Assembly: GCF_000389965.1 (NCBI RefSeq)
Contig: NC_021191.1
Coordinates: forward strand, 4,961,501 to 5,025,500
DNA from: Actinoplanes sp. N902-109
GTDB taxonomy: Bacteria; Actinomycetota; Actinomycetes; Mycobacteriales; Micromonosporaceae
Direction of reading: 5' to 3'
DNA length: 64,000 bases
Below the pieces are notes generated by a model. That model was not told where the DNA came from and did not search any database. It saw only the letters and a list, made by a program, of their open reading frames with translations. This document shows positions 17,536 to 26,264 of this stretch, in pieces. A program made the position numbers and the translations under genes. Each line of letters opens with the position of its first letter. The stretch's first letter is position 1.

Positions 17536-18037
17536 GAACCTCACCACGTACGTCGCCCGGTTGCGCGACGAGCTGGCGAACGCCGCCGAGCTCGGCGGGC
17601 CGGACGCCCGGACGCTGGCCGAGCGGCTCACCGCACCGATGGACTCGGCGTTCCGGCTCGCCCTGCTGGACGCGCTCGGCACCGCAGCCGATGAGATCAC
17701 CCGCGACCTGGCTCCCGGGTCGGTGCAGGTGCGGCTGCAGGCCGGCGATCCCACCTTCGTCGTGCAGCTCCCGCCGCACGAGACCCCGATGGTGCCAGAT
17801 GACGCCACGGTGGCACCACCCCCCGCACCCGAGCCCGACGACGGCGCCGTCTCCCGCATCAACTTCCGCCTCCCCGACCAGCTCAAGAGCCGCATCGAGG
17901 AGGCCGCGGCCCGCGAGGGCCTGTCGGTCAACGCGTGGCTCGTGCGGGCCGCCACCGCCGCGGTGCAGCAGCCCGGCCGGCCGCAGACCGGCCGGGCCCC
18001 GCTCAGCGGTCAGCGCTTCACCGGCTGGGCCCGATGA
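17534..18037 (+). CDS. Ribbon-helix-helix (HicB/Arc-like) regulator
   Basis: A 167-residue protein. The C-terminal part carries a ribbon-helix-helix motif (SRINFRLPDQLKSRIEEAAAREGLSVNAWLVRAATAAV, in order strand, helix A, helix B). The N-terminal 90 residues are a helical and sheet domain of HicB-like type (NLTTYVARLRDELANAAELGG ... VQVRLQAGDPTFVVQLP), joined by a Pro/Asp linker. No HicA toxin is next to it, so it is a transcription factor rather than half of a toxin-antitoxin pair. ATG 17534 lies inside the third operator repeat, which favours tight autorepression. It heads the operon with DUF4097 and the ABC exporter, 23 bp upstream. Confidence 0.8.
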   Translation: MNLTTYVARLRDELANAAELGGPDARTLAERLTAPMDSAFRLALLDALGTAADEITRDLAPGSVQVRLQAGDPTFVVQLPPHETPMVPDDATVAPPPAPEPDDGAVSRINFRLPDQLKSRIEEAAAREGLSVNAWLVRAATAAVQQPGRPQTGRAPLSGQRFTGWAR

Positions 18038-18060
18038 CTCTCCTCCCGGAAGGACGCACC

Positions 18061-18908
18061 ATGCCCGTGTTCGACACCCCCGGACCCGTCCAGGCCACCC
18101 TCGAGCTCAACATCGGCGACGTGCGCATCGCCGCGAGCGATCGCACCGACACCACCGTCGAGGTGCGCCCGAGCAACCCCGCCAGCGAGCGGGACGTGCA
18201 GGCCGCCGAGCAGACCCGCGTCGAGTACGACGACGGGCGCCTGCACGTGCGCACGCCCCGCCCGCGCGGGCTGGGCCTGTTCGGCAAGCCCGGTTCCGTC
18301 GACGTCGAGATCGCCCTGCCCACGGGTTCCGCGCTGCGGGTCAACGCCGCGCTGGGCGCGGTGCACGCCACCGGCACGCTGGGCGACACGTTCATCAAGA
18401 CGGCCACCGGCGACGTGCGGCTGGAACGCACCGCCCGGCTGGAGCTGACCACCGCCAGCGGCGCCGTGGTGCTCGACCGGGCGACCGGCGACGTGCACAT
18501 CATCACCGCCGACGGCGCCATGGACCTGACCGACATCGAGGGCTCGGCCGTGGTGAAGAACTCCAACGGCGACAGCCGCATCGGCTGGGTCGGCGGCGAC
18601 CTGCGGATCAGCAACGCCAACGGCAACATCGTGGTGCGCTCGGCCGGCGGCGACGTGGACGCCTCCACCGCCAACGGCAGCGTCCGCGTCGGGCAGGTCG
18701 TGCAGGGCACCGTCTCGGTCAAGACCGCCGCCGGTTCGCTGCACGTCGGGGTCGCCACCGGCACCGCGGCCTATCTCGACCTGAACACCACGTTCGGCAA
18801 GGTGCGCAGCGAGCTGCAGGCGTCCGACGCCCCGCAGCACGGCGAGCGCAACGTCGCGATCAAGGCCCGCACCGCGTTCGGCAACATCGACATCGTCCGG
18901 GCGCCGGC

Positions 18909-18912
<4 letters not shown>
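18061..18912 (+). CDS. DUF4097 beta-strand repeat protein
   Basis: A 283-residue protein without a signal peptide or membrane span. It is built of repeating short beta strands with Gly-Asp turns (ATGDVRLERTA, ASGAVVLDRATGDVHI, GGDLRISNANGNIVVR, GGDVDASTANGSVRVG), the DUF4097/LiaG-like beta-helix pattern. Function in actinobacteria is unknown; it is commonly cotranscribed with DrrAB-type exporters and HicB-like regulators, as here. ATG 18061 follows GGAAGG. Its stop overlaps the GTG of the ATPase gene by 4 bp (GTGA), indicating translational coupling. Confidence 0.85.
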
Positions 18913-19822
<910 letters not shown>

Positions 19823-19826
<4 letters not shown>

Positions 19827-20599
19827 GCAGCCTTGCTTTCGCCGTGCGTGACTCCGGCACCATGCTGCGCCGCAACCTGCGGCACATGCTGCGCTACCCG
19901 TCGCTGACCTTCATGCTCGCGGCCTTGCCGATCATCTTCCTGCTGCTGTTCGCGTTCGTCTTCGGCGGCACCCTGGGCGCCGGGCTGGGCGGCGACCGCA
20001 CGGACTACCTCGCCTTCGTGGTGCCCGGCGTGCTGATGCTCTCGCTCGGCGGGCAGGCCACCGGCACGGCGCTCTCCGTGGCCACCGATCTGCAGCAGGG
20101 CATCGTGGCCCGGTTCCGCACGATGGCCATCGCCCGGGTCTCCATCCTCACCGGGCACGTGCTGGGCAGCATGGTCCAGACCTACATCGGGCTGGCGATC
20201 GTGCTCGCCGCCGCGCTGGCCGTCGGCTACCGGCCCACCGCCAGCCCACTGGCCTGGCTGGGCCTCATCGGGGTGGTCGCGATGATCTCGTTCGCGTTCA
20301 TCTGGCTGGCGGTCGCCCTGGGCATGGTCGCCAGGACCGTCGAAGAGGCCAGCAACACCCCGCTGCCGCTGACCCTGCTGCCGTTCCTGGGCAGCGGGTT
20401 CGTCCCCACCGACACCATGCCGGCCGGGCTGCGCCAGTTTGCCGAGCACCAGCCGTACACCCCGTTCACCGAGACGGTCCGCGCCCTGCTGGCGGGCCAC
20501 TCCCCGGCCGGATCGGATCTATTGTGGACCGCGGCCTGGTGCGCGGTGCTCGCGCTCGGCGGCTATCTCTGGTCCCGCCACCGCTACAACAAACTGTGA
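19823..20599 (+). CDS. ABC-2 exporter permease, DrrB-like
   Basis: A 258-residue membrane protein with six predicted helices and the ABC-2 layout: a cytosolic amphipathic start (MLRRNLRHMLRYPSLTFMLA), FLLLFAFVFGGTLGAGLG, then FVVPGVLMLSLGGQATGTAL and the late motif PLPLTLLPFLGSGFVPTDTMPAGLRQFAEHQPYTPFTE, which is conserved in DrrB relatives. The start overlaps the ATPase stop by 4 bp. It pairs with the upstream ATPase as a drug or lipid exporter and is presumably controlled by the RHH protein that heads the operon. Confidence 0.92.
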
Positions 20600-20609
20600 G
20601 GGTGCCGAC

Positions 20610-21161
20610 ATGAACCAGCCCATCTCGGATCACGACCGTGAGCAGATCGCCGAGCAGCTCCAGCGGGCCTGCGGCGACGGCCGGCTCACCCTGGAGGAGT
20701 TCAGCATCCGGGTCGGCGCCGCCTACGCCGCCGAGACCGGCGCCGAGCTCGAGAAGGTCACCCAGGACATCGCCCCGGCCCCGATCGTCGGCACCTCCCA
20801 GCCGGTCGAGCGCGTCGTCACCGTGTTCAGCGAGAGCAAACGACGCGGCCGCTGGCGGCTGCGCGGCGCCCTGCGCACGTTTACCGTGTTCGGCACGTGC
20901 GAGCTCGACCTGCGCGAGGCGCTCACCGACGCCTCGGTGGTCGAGGTGACCGGCTCCTGCTGGTTCGGCGAGCTCAAGGTGATCGTGCCCGAGGGTGTCG
21001 AGGTCGAGCTGACCGGCCACACCGTCTTCGCCGCCCGCGATCTCGCCCTCGCCCCGGTCCCCCGGTTGCCCGGCACCCCCGCCGTCCACGTCAAGGTGGG
21101 CGCCTGGTTCGCCAATGTCAGCGTCCGCTCCCGCCGCTCCACCACCGAGCTGCTGCCCTGA
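20610..21161 (+). CDS. DUF1707 / LiaF-like protein
   Basis: A 183-residue protein with an N-terminal DUF1707 domain (residues about 4-55, SDHDREQIAEQLQRACGDGRLTLEEFSIRVGAAYAAET) and a C-terminal beta-rich domain like the LiaF cell-wall stress domain (TVFGTCELDLREALTDASVVEVTGSCWFGELKVIVPEGVEVEL). It has no membrane helix. It is the last gene of the RHH-DUF4097-ABC operon, 10 bp after the permease stop. A link to envelope stress is inferred from the LiaF likeness and the exporter context. Confidence 0.85.
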   Translation: MNQPISDHDREQIAEQLQRACGDGRLTLEEFSIRVGAAYAAETGAELEKVTQDIAPAPIVGTSQPVERVVTVFSESKRRGRWRLRGALRTFTVFGTCELDLREALTDASVVEVTGSCWFGELKVIVPEGVEVELTGHTVFAARDLALAPVPRLPGTPAVHVKVGAWFANVSVRSRRSTTELLP

Positions 21162-21214
21162 GCCGGTGACCGACGGCTTGACAGCGGGCCGGGCGGTACG
21201 GGGACGATGCCGGG

Positions 21215-22129
21215 GTGCGGATTCTCGTGGTGGGCGGCAGTGGCCTGATCGGTGCCCGGTTCAGCGAAGTGGCACGGCAGCGGGGACATGGGGTGAGCAC
21301 GGTCGCGCGCACCGCCCGGCCGGGCGTCGACCACGTGCTCGACGTGCGCGCGGCCTCGGTCGCCGAGTGGCGGCCGGTGCTCGCCGGTCACGACGCGGTG
21401 GTGTTCGCCGCCCGCACCGACGAGCAGCGCCCGGTGCCCAAGCCGGTCCTGCCGGAGTTCCGCGCCGCCATGGTGGACCCGGTGGCGCGGCTGTTCACCG
21501 CCGCTCGCGCCGAGGGGCTGACGCGCGGGGCGGTCATGGGTTCCTACTACACACACTTCCATCGGCTGCACCCGCAGTGGCGGCTGGCGGCCCGGCACGC
21601 GTACATCCGCAGCCGGGTGGAACAGGCGCAGCAGGCGCGGGCCGCGGCCGGAGCTGATCTTCCGGTCGCCATCATCGAGCTGCCGTTCGTGGTGGGCCGC
21701 GCCGGTGGCCGCCCGCCGAACTGGGCCGGCGGGCTGGACCGGTGGGTGCGGTCGCGGGTCCCGCTGCTGGCGCCTCGCGGCGGGACGGCGGTGGCCTCGG
21801 TGAGCAGCGTCGCGGACATCACCGTGACCGCACTCGACCAGCGCAGCGGCGCGGACCTGCCGGTCGCGGACGCCAACCTGTCGTGGCGCGAGCTGCTCGG
21901 CCGGATCGCGACGGCGGCGGGCCGGCCCCGCCGGGTCGGCCGGCTGCCCGCCCCGCCGATCCGCGCCGCCCTCGAGGCCGGCGGGGCGCTGGGCCTGCTC
22001 ACCCGCCGCGAGCCGGGCCTCAATCCGGTTCACTTCGCTCAGTTGCTGCTGACCGAACTGTTCGTCCAGCCGGTCACCGGGCGTTCCCTGGACGAGGCGA
22101 TGCGTGACACCTTTTCCCGGCCGGCGTGA
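21215..22129 (+). CDS. NAD-dependent epimerase/dehydratase family protein
   Basis: A 304-residue extended-SDR protein. The Rossmann nucleotide loop is present (RILVVGGSGLIGARFSEVA), followed by an acidic turn and DAVVFAARTDEQ. The usual YxxxK catalytic pair is not clear: the region GAVMGSYYTHFHRLHPQW has tyrosines without a lysine four residues on. It may therefore bind NAD(P) without acting as a classical epimerase. Start is GTG 21215; the upstream gap to DUF1707 is 53 bp, so it may be read through. The gene ends 14 bp before the methyltransferase start. Confidence 0.78.
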   Translation: MRILVVGGSGLIGARFSEVARQRGHGVSTVARTARPGVDHVLDVRAASVAEWRPVLAGHDAVVFAARTDEQRPVPKPVLPEFRAAMVDPVARLFTAARAEGLTRGAVMGSYYTHFHRLHPQWRLAARHAYIRSRVEQAQQARAAAGADLPVAIIELPFVVGRAGGRPPNWAGGLDRWVRSRVPLLAPRGGTAVASVSSVADITVTALDQRSGADLPVADANLSWRELLGRIATAAGRPRRVGRLPAPPIRAALEAGGALGLLTRREPGLNPVHFAQLLLTELFVQPVTGRSLDEAMRDTFSRPA

Positions 22130-22142
22130 CAGGATGCTCGGC

Positions 22143-22901
22143 GTGACCGAGCGTGCGCTGAGTTTCGGAGCGGTGGCCGCGGCGTACGAGCAGTTCCGGC
22201 CCGGCTATCCCGGTTCGCTCGCCGACCTGGTGCTGACCTACGCGGGGCGCCCGGTGCGCACGGCGCTGGAGATCGGGGCGGGCACCGGCAAGGCGACCCG
22301 GTTGTTCGCCCGCCGCGGCATCGCCGTGACCGCCACCGACCCCGACCCGGCCATGCTCGCCGAGCTGCGCAAACACGTGCCGGCGACGGTCACGCCGGTG
22401 CGGTCCGCCTTCGAGGAGCTGCAGCCGGGCGGCAGCTACGACCTGGTCTACGCGGCGGCGGCGCTGCACTGGACCGAGTCCGCGGGCCGCTGGCCCCGGG
22501 TTGCGGCGTTGCTGCCGCCGGGCGGCGTGTTCGCCTCGGTCGGCGGTCCGGCCCGGCTGGTCGACCCGGCCGTCGAAGCGGCGCTGCAGGCGGCCCGCGC
22601 GCCCTTCATCAACACCGACGAGATCCCCTCGCCGGACGGCACACCGCCGGAGCAGGACATGCAGTGGCCCGGCACCGAGCTGCGGGAATCCCCGCTGTTC
22701 ACCGACGTGCGACAGGTGTGCCTCGAACGCCGCATGACGCTGGGCGCCACCGGTTACGTCGGGCAGCTGTCCACCATCTCGGCCTATCTGCAACTGCCGG
22801 CCGCGGACCGCGAGCAGCTCTTCCGCCGGCTGCTGGGGTCCCTGCCCGCCACCGTCGAGATCACCGCCGACCTCATCGTCCACCTGGCCCGCCGGGTCTG
22901 A
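22143..22901 (+). CDS. Class I SAM-dependent methyltransferase
   Basis: A 252-residue methyltransferase. Motif I is LEIGAGTGKATRLFARRG, followed by the acidic strand VTATDPDPAML and the post-I region DLVYAAAALHWTE, all typical of UbiE/Methyltransf_11-like enzymes. The opening RALSFGAVAAAYEQFRPGYP is common in actinobacterial members. GTG 22143 was chosen because AGGA lies eight bases upstream; the in-frame ATG 22134 overlaps that site. The substrate is unknown. It is probably cotranscribed with the preceding SDR gene. Confidence 0.85.
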   Translation: MTERALSFGAVAAAYEQFRPGYPGSLADLVLTYAGRPVRTALEIGAGTGKATRLFARRGIAVTATDPDPAMLAELRKHVPATVTPVRSAFEELQPGGSYDLVYAAAALHWTESAGRWPRVAALLPPGGVFASVGGPARLVDPAVEAALQAARAPFINTDEIPSPDGTPPEQDMQWPGTELRESPLFTDVRQVCLERRMTLGATGYVGQLSTISAYLQLPAADREQLFRRLLGSLPATVEITADLIVHLARRV

Positions 22902-22943
22902 GCGCCGCGGCTGGAGCCGCCGCCGGTGTGGCATGGTGGTGCC

Positions 22944-23357
22944 GTGGACGTGCAGGATCTGGTGCGGTTGCGGCGGGCTCGCGATGCGATGGACCGCGAC
23001 TACGCGCAGCCGCTGGACGTTCCGGCGCTGGCACGGGTGGCACTGATGTCGCCGGGGCATTTCTCGCGCAGCTTCCGGGCGGCGTTCGGCGAGACCCCGT
23101 ACAGCTATCTGATGACCCGCCGCATCGAGCGGGCCAAGGCGCTGCTGCGGCGCGGCGATCTCACGGTCACCGAGGTCTGTTTCGCGGTCGGGTGCACGTC
23201 GCTCGGGTCGTTCAGTTCACGCTTCACCGAGCTGGTCGGCGAGAGCCCGAGTGCTTACCGGGCCCGCAGCCACGACGCGGGGGCAGCCGTCCCGGCCTGT
23301 ATCGCCAAGCTGTACACCCGCCCGGTCCGCAACCCGGTCAGGAACGGAGAAGCCTGA
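22944..23357 (+). CDS. AraC-family regulator
   Basis: A 137-residue stand-alone AraC DNA-binding protein with both helix-turn-helix units (LARVALMSPGHFSRSFRAAFGETPYSYLMTRRIERAKALL and VTEVCFAVGCTSLGSFSSRFTELVGESPSAYR). No ligand-binding domain is attached. The start is GTG 22944; the frame opens at 22926 but the first six codons are not conserved in type. It precedes a VOC protein gene by 29 bp, a pairing often seen in actinobacteria, so the two are likely one unit. Confidence 0.9.
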   Translation: MDVQDLVRLRRARDAMDRDYAQPLDVPALARVALMSPGHFSRSFRAAFGETPYSYLMTRRIERAKALLRRGDLTVTEVCFAVGCTSLGSFSSRFTELVGESPSAYRARSHDAGAAVPACIAKLYTRPVRNPVRNGEA

Positions 23358-23386
23358 ACCGGCCCCGCAGCCGTAACGTGACCTGC

Positions 23387-23800
23387 ATGAACATCACCGT
23401 TTCGACGTGCTTCATCGCCGTGGACGATCATGACAAGGCGCTCCCCTTCTACCGGGACGTGCTCGGCCTGGAGGTGCGCAACGACGTGGCCTTCGAGGGC
23501 ATGCGGTGGGTGACCGTGGGCTCTCCGGAGCAGCCCGGCGTCAGCATCGTGCTGGAGCCGCCGCTGGCCGACCCGAACGCCTCGGCCGCCGACCGCGAGG
23601 CCATGACGAACCTGCTCGCGAAGGGGCTGCTGCGCGCGGTCCTCTTCAGCACCGACGACGTGGACGCGACGTTCGAGCGGGTCCGCGCGGCGGGCGGCGA
23701 GGTCGTCCAGGAGCCCATCGACCAGCCGTACGGGGTGCGGGACTGCGCCTTCCGCGACCCCGCCGGCAACATGCTCCGCTTCAACCAGGTCAAGAAGTAG
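23387..23800 (+). CDS. VOC family (glyoxalase-like) protein
   Basis: A 137-residue protein with the paired beta-alpha-beta-beta-beta modules of the VOC superfamily: STCFIAVDDHDKALPFYRDVLGLEV and the second module GLLRAVLFSTDDVDATFERVRAAGGEVVQEP, ending in CAFRDPAGNMLRFNQ. A metal site (one Asp/His on each half plus a Glu) is only partly present. Members include glyoxalases, dioxygenases and drug-binding proteins. It follows the AraC-type gene by 29 bp. Confidence 0.9.
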   Translation: MNITVSTCFIAVDDHDKALPFYRDVLGLEVRNDVAFEGMRWVTVGSPEQPGVSIVLEPPLADPNASAADREAMTNLLAKGLLRAVLFSTDDVDATFERVRAAGGEVVQEPIDQPYGVRDCAFRDPAGNMLRFNQVKK

Positions 23801-23806
23801 CCGGCC

Positions 23807-23837
23807 GGCGGCGGCACCACCGGGCTGTGCCGCCGCC
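23807..23837. terminator. Bidirectional terminator hairpin
   Basis: GGCGGCGGCAC (23807-23817) pairs perfectly with GTGCCGCCGCC (23827-23837) around a 9-nt loop. It lies in the 48-bp gap between the convergent VOC gene and the ricin/beta-helix gene. Confidence 0.75.
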
Positions 23838-23848
23838 CACGGAACCGG

Positions 23849-26026
23849 TCAGGGCCCGCTGACCAGGTACTCCACCTGGTGACCGCTGTTCACCGCGGCG
23901 CCCTTGCTGTTGATCACGTGCGAGATCGTGCCGGTGCCGCCCAGCGACACGGTCACCATGTCGGTGAAGGTGACCCCCGGCTTCGCCGGCACCTCGAAGG
24001 CGTGCGCGTTGACCACCGCCGGGTTGACGTTGAAGTAGGCGTAGCTGCCCAGCCCGTACGCCTGGTGCTTGGTCACGCTGTCGGCGACCTTGTACGCGGC
24101 CCAGCCCTGGGTGCTGCCGTTCATGTAGGCGGCCTGGCTGGGCGGGTCGTAGGGCATCTCGTTCTGGTAGAAGTACGTGCGCCCGTTCTCGCCGTTCCAG
24201 ATGGTCTGGTACTGCTGGAAGTGCTCGACGAACAAGCCGTAGAACGTCACGTCGTCCCCGTTGACGATCAACCCGTTCTGGGCGGTGTTGACCGTCCAGC
24301 CGACCGTGCCGCCGTTGCCGTGGTCGGCCCGCCAGATCCAGGCGTGGTCACCGATCACGTCGTCGCTGTTGATCCGCAGGCTGACGGTGGCCTTGCCGGC
24401 GATCGAGCCGCCGATGCGGAAGAACACGTCGGACAGCACGGTCGGGTTGGCCGAGTGGTCCGCGGCCGCGCCGGTGGGGCCGACCTCCATGAGCACCGGG
24501 GAGTTCGTGGTGCCCGCGTCCAGCAGCAGACCCGCGACGCGCACGCCGTCGACGTCGGCGACGGTGATCGCGGTGACGCCGTTGTCCGGGACGAACGTGG
24601 CCAGGCCCAGGCCCAGCACGACGGTGTTCGCCCGGGTGACCTTCAGCGGGGCGTCGAGGTGGTACGTCGCCGGGGTGACCAGCAGGTTCTTGCCCGCTGC
24701 GAGCGCCGCGTTGATCGTCGCCGCGGTGTCGCCCGGTTTGACGACGGCGAAGGTGCTGATCGGCAGCGACGTGCCGGCCGGTGTGCCGGAGGCCCAGCTG
24801 GTGCCGGTGCTGTCCGACCGTACGGCGGGCACGAAGACCTGGTAGGCGCCGGCGCTGTCGACGTACAGATAGGGCTTCTCGGCGATCTCGGGGGTCTGCC
24901 CGACGGTCGTGTAGGGCGGGCTGGGGAAGCTGGTCGCGGGCGCGGCCTGGGCACCGACGAAGACCTGGTTCCAGTTGGAGCCGGTCCAGCTGCCCATCTG
25001 GCTGTTGCGGGTCAGCCACTGCTGCTGCGTGCCGGACTGGATCTGACCGTCGACCTTGGAGTCGGCCAGGAACCCCCCGGAGGACCAGCCGCCGTCGGAG
25101 AGCGCGAGGCTGCCCCGCACATGCATTCTCCGGTACGGCGCAGCCTGCGACACGGCCCAGCGATCGAGCCCGTCCGCGGGGCTGACCGACAACCCCTCGG
25201 CCGAACGCCAGAAGTTCTGCGTCGCGTTCTGCGAGCCGTCCGGCCACCAGTCCGCCTCGGCGTGCACGTGACCGTTGATGGTGACCTGGTCCGGGGTCAG
25301 TCCGAGCCCGGCGACCTGGGTGAAGAACCCGACGTTGGCGTCGACGTTGTAGCTGCCCGGCTTGAACAGCATCGCGTACCGCTGGGTCCCGAACTGGTTG
25401 CTCACCTGCTGGTTGAACACCTGGGTGAGCCGGGACTGGATCGTCGCGGCGGACATCGACGGGTCGAAGACCGACACGTTGGGCCCGAGGTCGGGGTTGG
25501 TCGGGTTGGGCGGCACGGTGCTCGGCGGGGTGGTGGGGGTGGTCGAGCCGCCGTTGACCGTCCACTTCTGGTTGTTCGAGCCGGTGCACGTCCAGAGCTG
25601 CAGCCTGGCGCCGTCGGCCTGGTTGTTGTCCTTGATGTCGAGGCACTTGCCCGCCTTGACGTTGACCAGGTCGTGCGCGGCGGTGTACGTCCACTGCTGA
25701 CTGGTCAGCCCGCTGTAGCAGTCCCACAGGTGCACGGCGGCGCCGTCGGTGGTGGCACCGTCGGCCACGTCGAGGCACTTGCCGAGCCCCTTGAGCGAGT
25801 GGTCGTCACCGTAGGTCCAGCTCTGGTTGGGGCCGGGCGAGCAGGTCCACATCTGCGGCAGCGTGCCGTTGGCCGTGCTGCCGTCGGTCACGTCGAGGCA
25901 TTTGCCGTTGGCCGAGCTGACCACGGTGCCGGTGGTGGCGGCGAGAGCGTTGGTGATGCCGGCGATGCCCAGGCCGCCCACCACGACGGCAGGGACCAGG
26001 ATCGCCAGCATGCGGCGTTTCTTCAT
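23849..26026 (-). CDS. Secreted ricin-lectin / beta-helix protein
   Basis: A 725-residue exoprotein. A signal peptide (MKKRRMLAILVPAVVVGGLG...) is followed by a ricin-type beta-trefoil with three QxW-like repeats (NGKCLDVTDGSTANG, GKCLDVADGATTDG, GKCLDIKDNNQADG), residues about 35-160, then a Thr/Pro linker. The rest (about residues 180-725) looks like two right-handed beta-helix lobes (FKPGSYNVDANVGFFTQVAGLG; TPATYHLDAPLKVTRANTVVLGLG), an arrangement like that of GH55 glucanases, but the family could not be confirmed and databases often give such proteins misleading names. A polysaccharide-binding or -cleaving role is inferred. An inverted repeat lies upstream. Confidence 0.75.
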   Translation of the reverse strand: MKKRRMLAILVPAVVVGGLGIAGITNALAATTGTVVSSANGKCLDVTDGSTANGTLPQMWTCSPGPNQSWTYGDDHSLKGLGKCLDVADGATTDGAAVHLWDCYSGLTSQQWTYTAAHDLVNVKAGKCLDIKDNNQADGARLQLWTCTGSNNQKWTVNGGSTTPTTPPSTVPPNPTNPDLGPNVSVFDPSMSAATIQSRLTQVFNQQVSNQFGTQRYAMLFKPGSYNVDANVGFFTQVAGLGLTPDQVTINGHVHAEADWWPDGSQNATQNFWRSAEGLSVSPADGLDRWAVSQAAPYRRMHVRGSLALSDGGWSSGGFLADSKVDGQIQSGTQQQWLTRNSQMGSWTGSNWNQVFVGAQAAPATSFPSPPYTTVGQTPEIAEKPYLYVDSAGAYQVFVPAVRSDSTGTSWASGTPAGTSLPISTFAVVKPGDTAATINAALAAGKNLLVTPATYHLDAPLKVTRANTVVLGLGLATFVPDNGVTAITVADVDGVRVAGLLLDAGTTNSPVLMEVGPTGAAADHSANPTVLSDVFFRIGGSIAGKATVSLRINSDDVIGDHAWIWRADHGNGGTVGWTVNTAQNGLIVNGDDVTFYGLFVEHFQQYQTIWNGENGRTYFYQNEMPYDPPSQAAYMNGSTQGWAAYKVADSVTKHQAYGLGSYAYFNVNPAVVNAHAFEVPAKPGVTFTDMVTVSLGGTGTISHVINSKGAAVNSGHQVEYLVSGP

Positions 26027-26061
26027 GGGGGATGTCTCTCCGGGCTGAGGGGGAACCGGAA

Positions 26062-26083
26062 GTTGGCTTAACTGTTAGCCAAC
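26062..26083. promoter_or_regulatory. Inverted repeat before the beta-helix gene
   Basis: GTTGGCT (26062-26068) and AGCCAAC (26077-26083) form a perfect inverted repeat with an 8-bp AT-rich centre, 36 bp upstream of the exoprotein start. The local drop in GC and the symmetry suggest an operator for a sugar-responsive repressor; the regulator is not in the window. Confidence 0.55.
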
Positions 26084-26264
26084 TTAATCTAAGGTCTCCA
26101 CGAAAGGTAAGCCCGGATCGACGAACTTAAGAAAGCGTTGCGGGTACAAGATTTCGCCAAGGGCGGGGATCCGGATGGCCGCAGCCGCCGTCGCGGCGAT
26201 TGCGATGCCGTGGAAGCGCACAGTTCTCTCCCCCATGGCGCGGTTGATCCAGTGAGGACGCATC

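Noticed and set aside
17534..18037. HicAB toxin-antitoxin system
   Set aside because: The HicB-like protein has no HicA or other toxin gene on either side; the context is an exporter operon.
22934..22945. Single TGGTGCC match before the AraC gene resembling the RHH operator
   Set aside because: Only one copy, no 11-bp periodicity and one mismatch; likely chance in GC-rich sequence.
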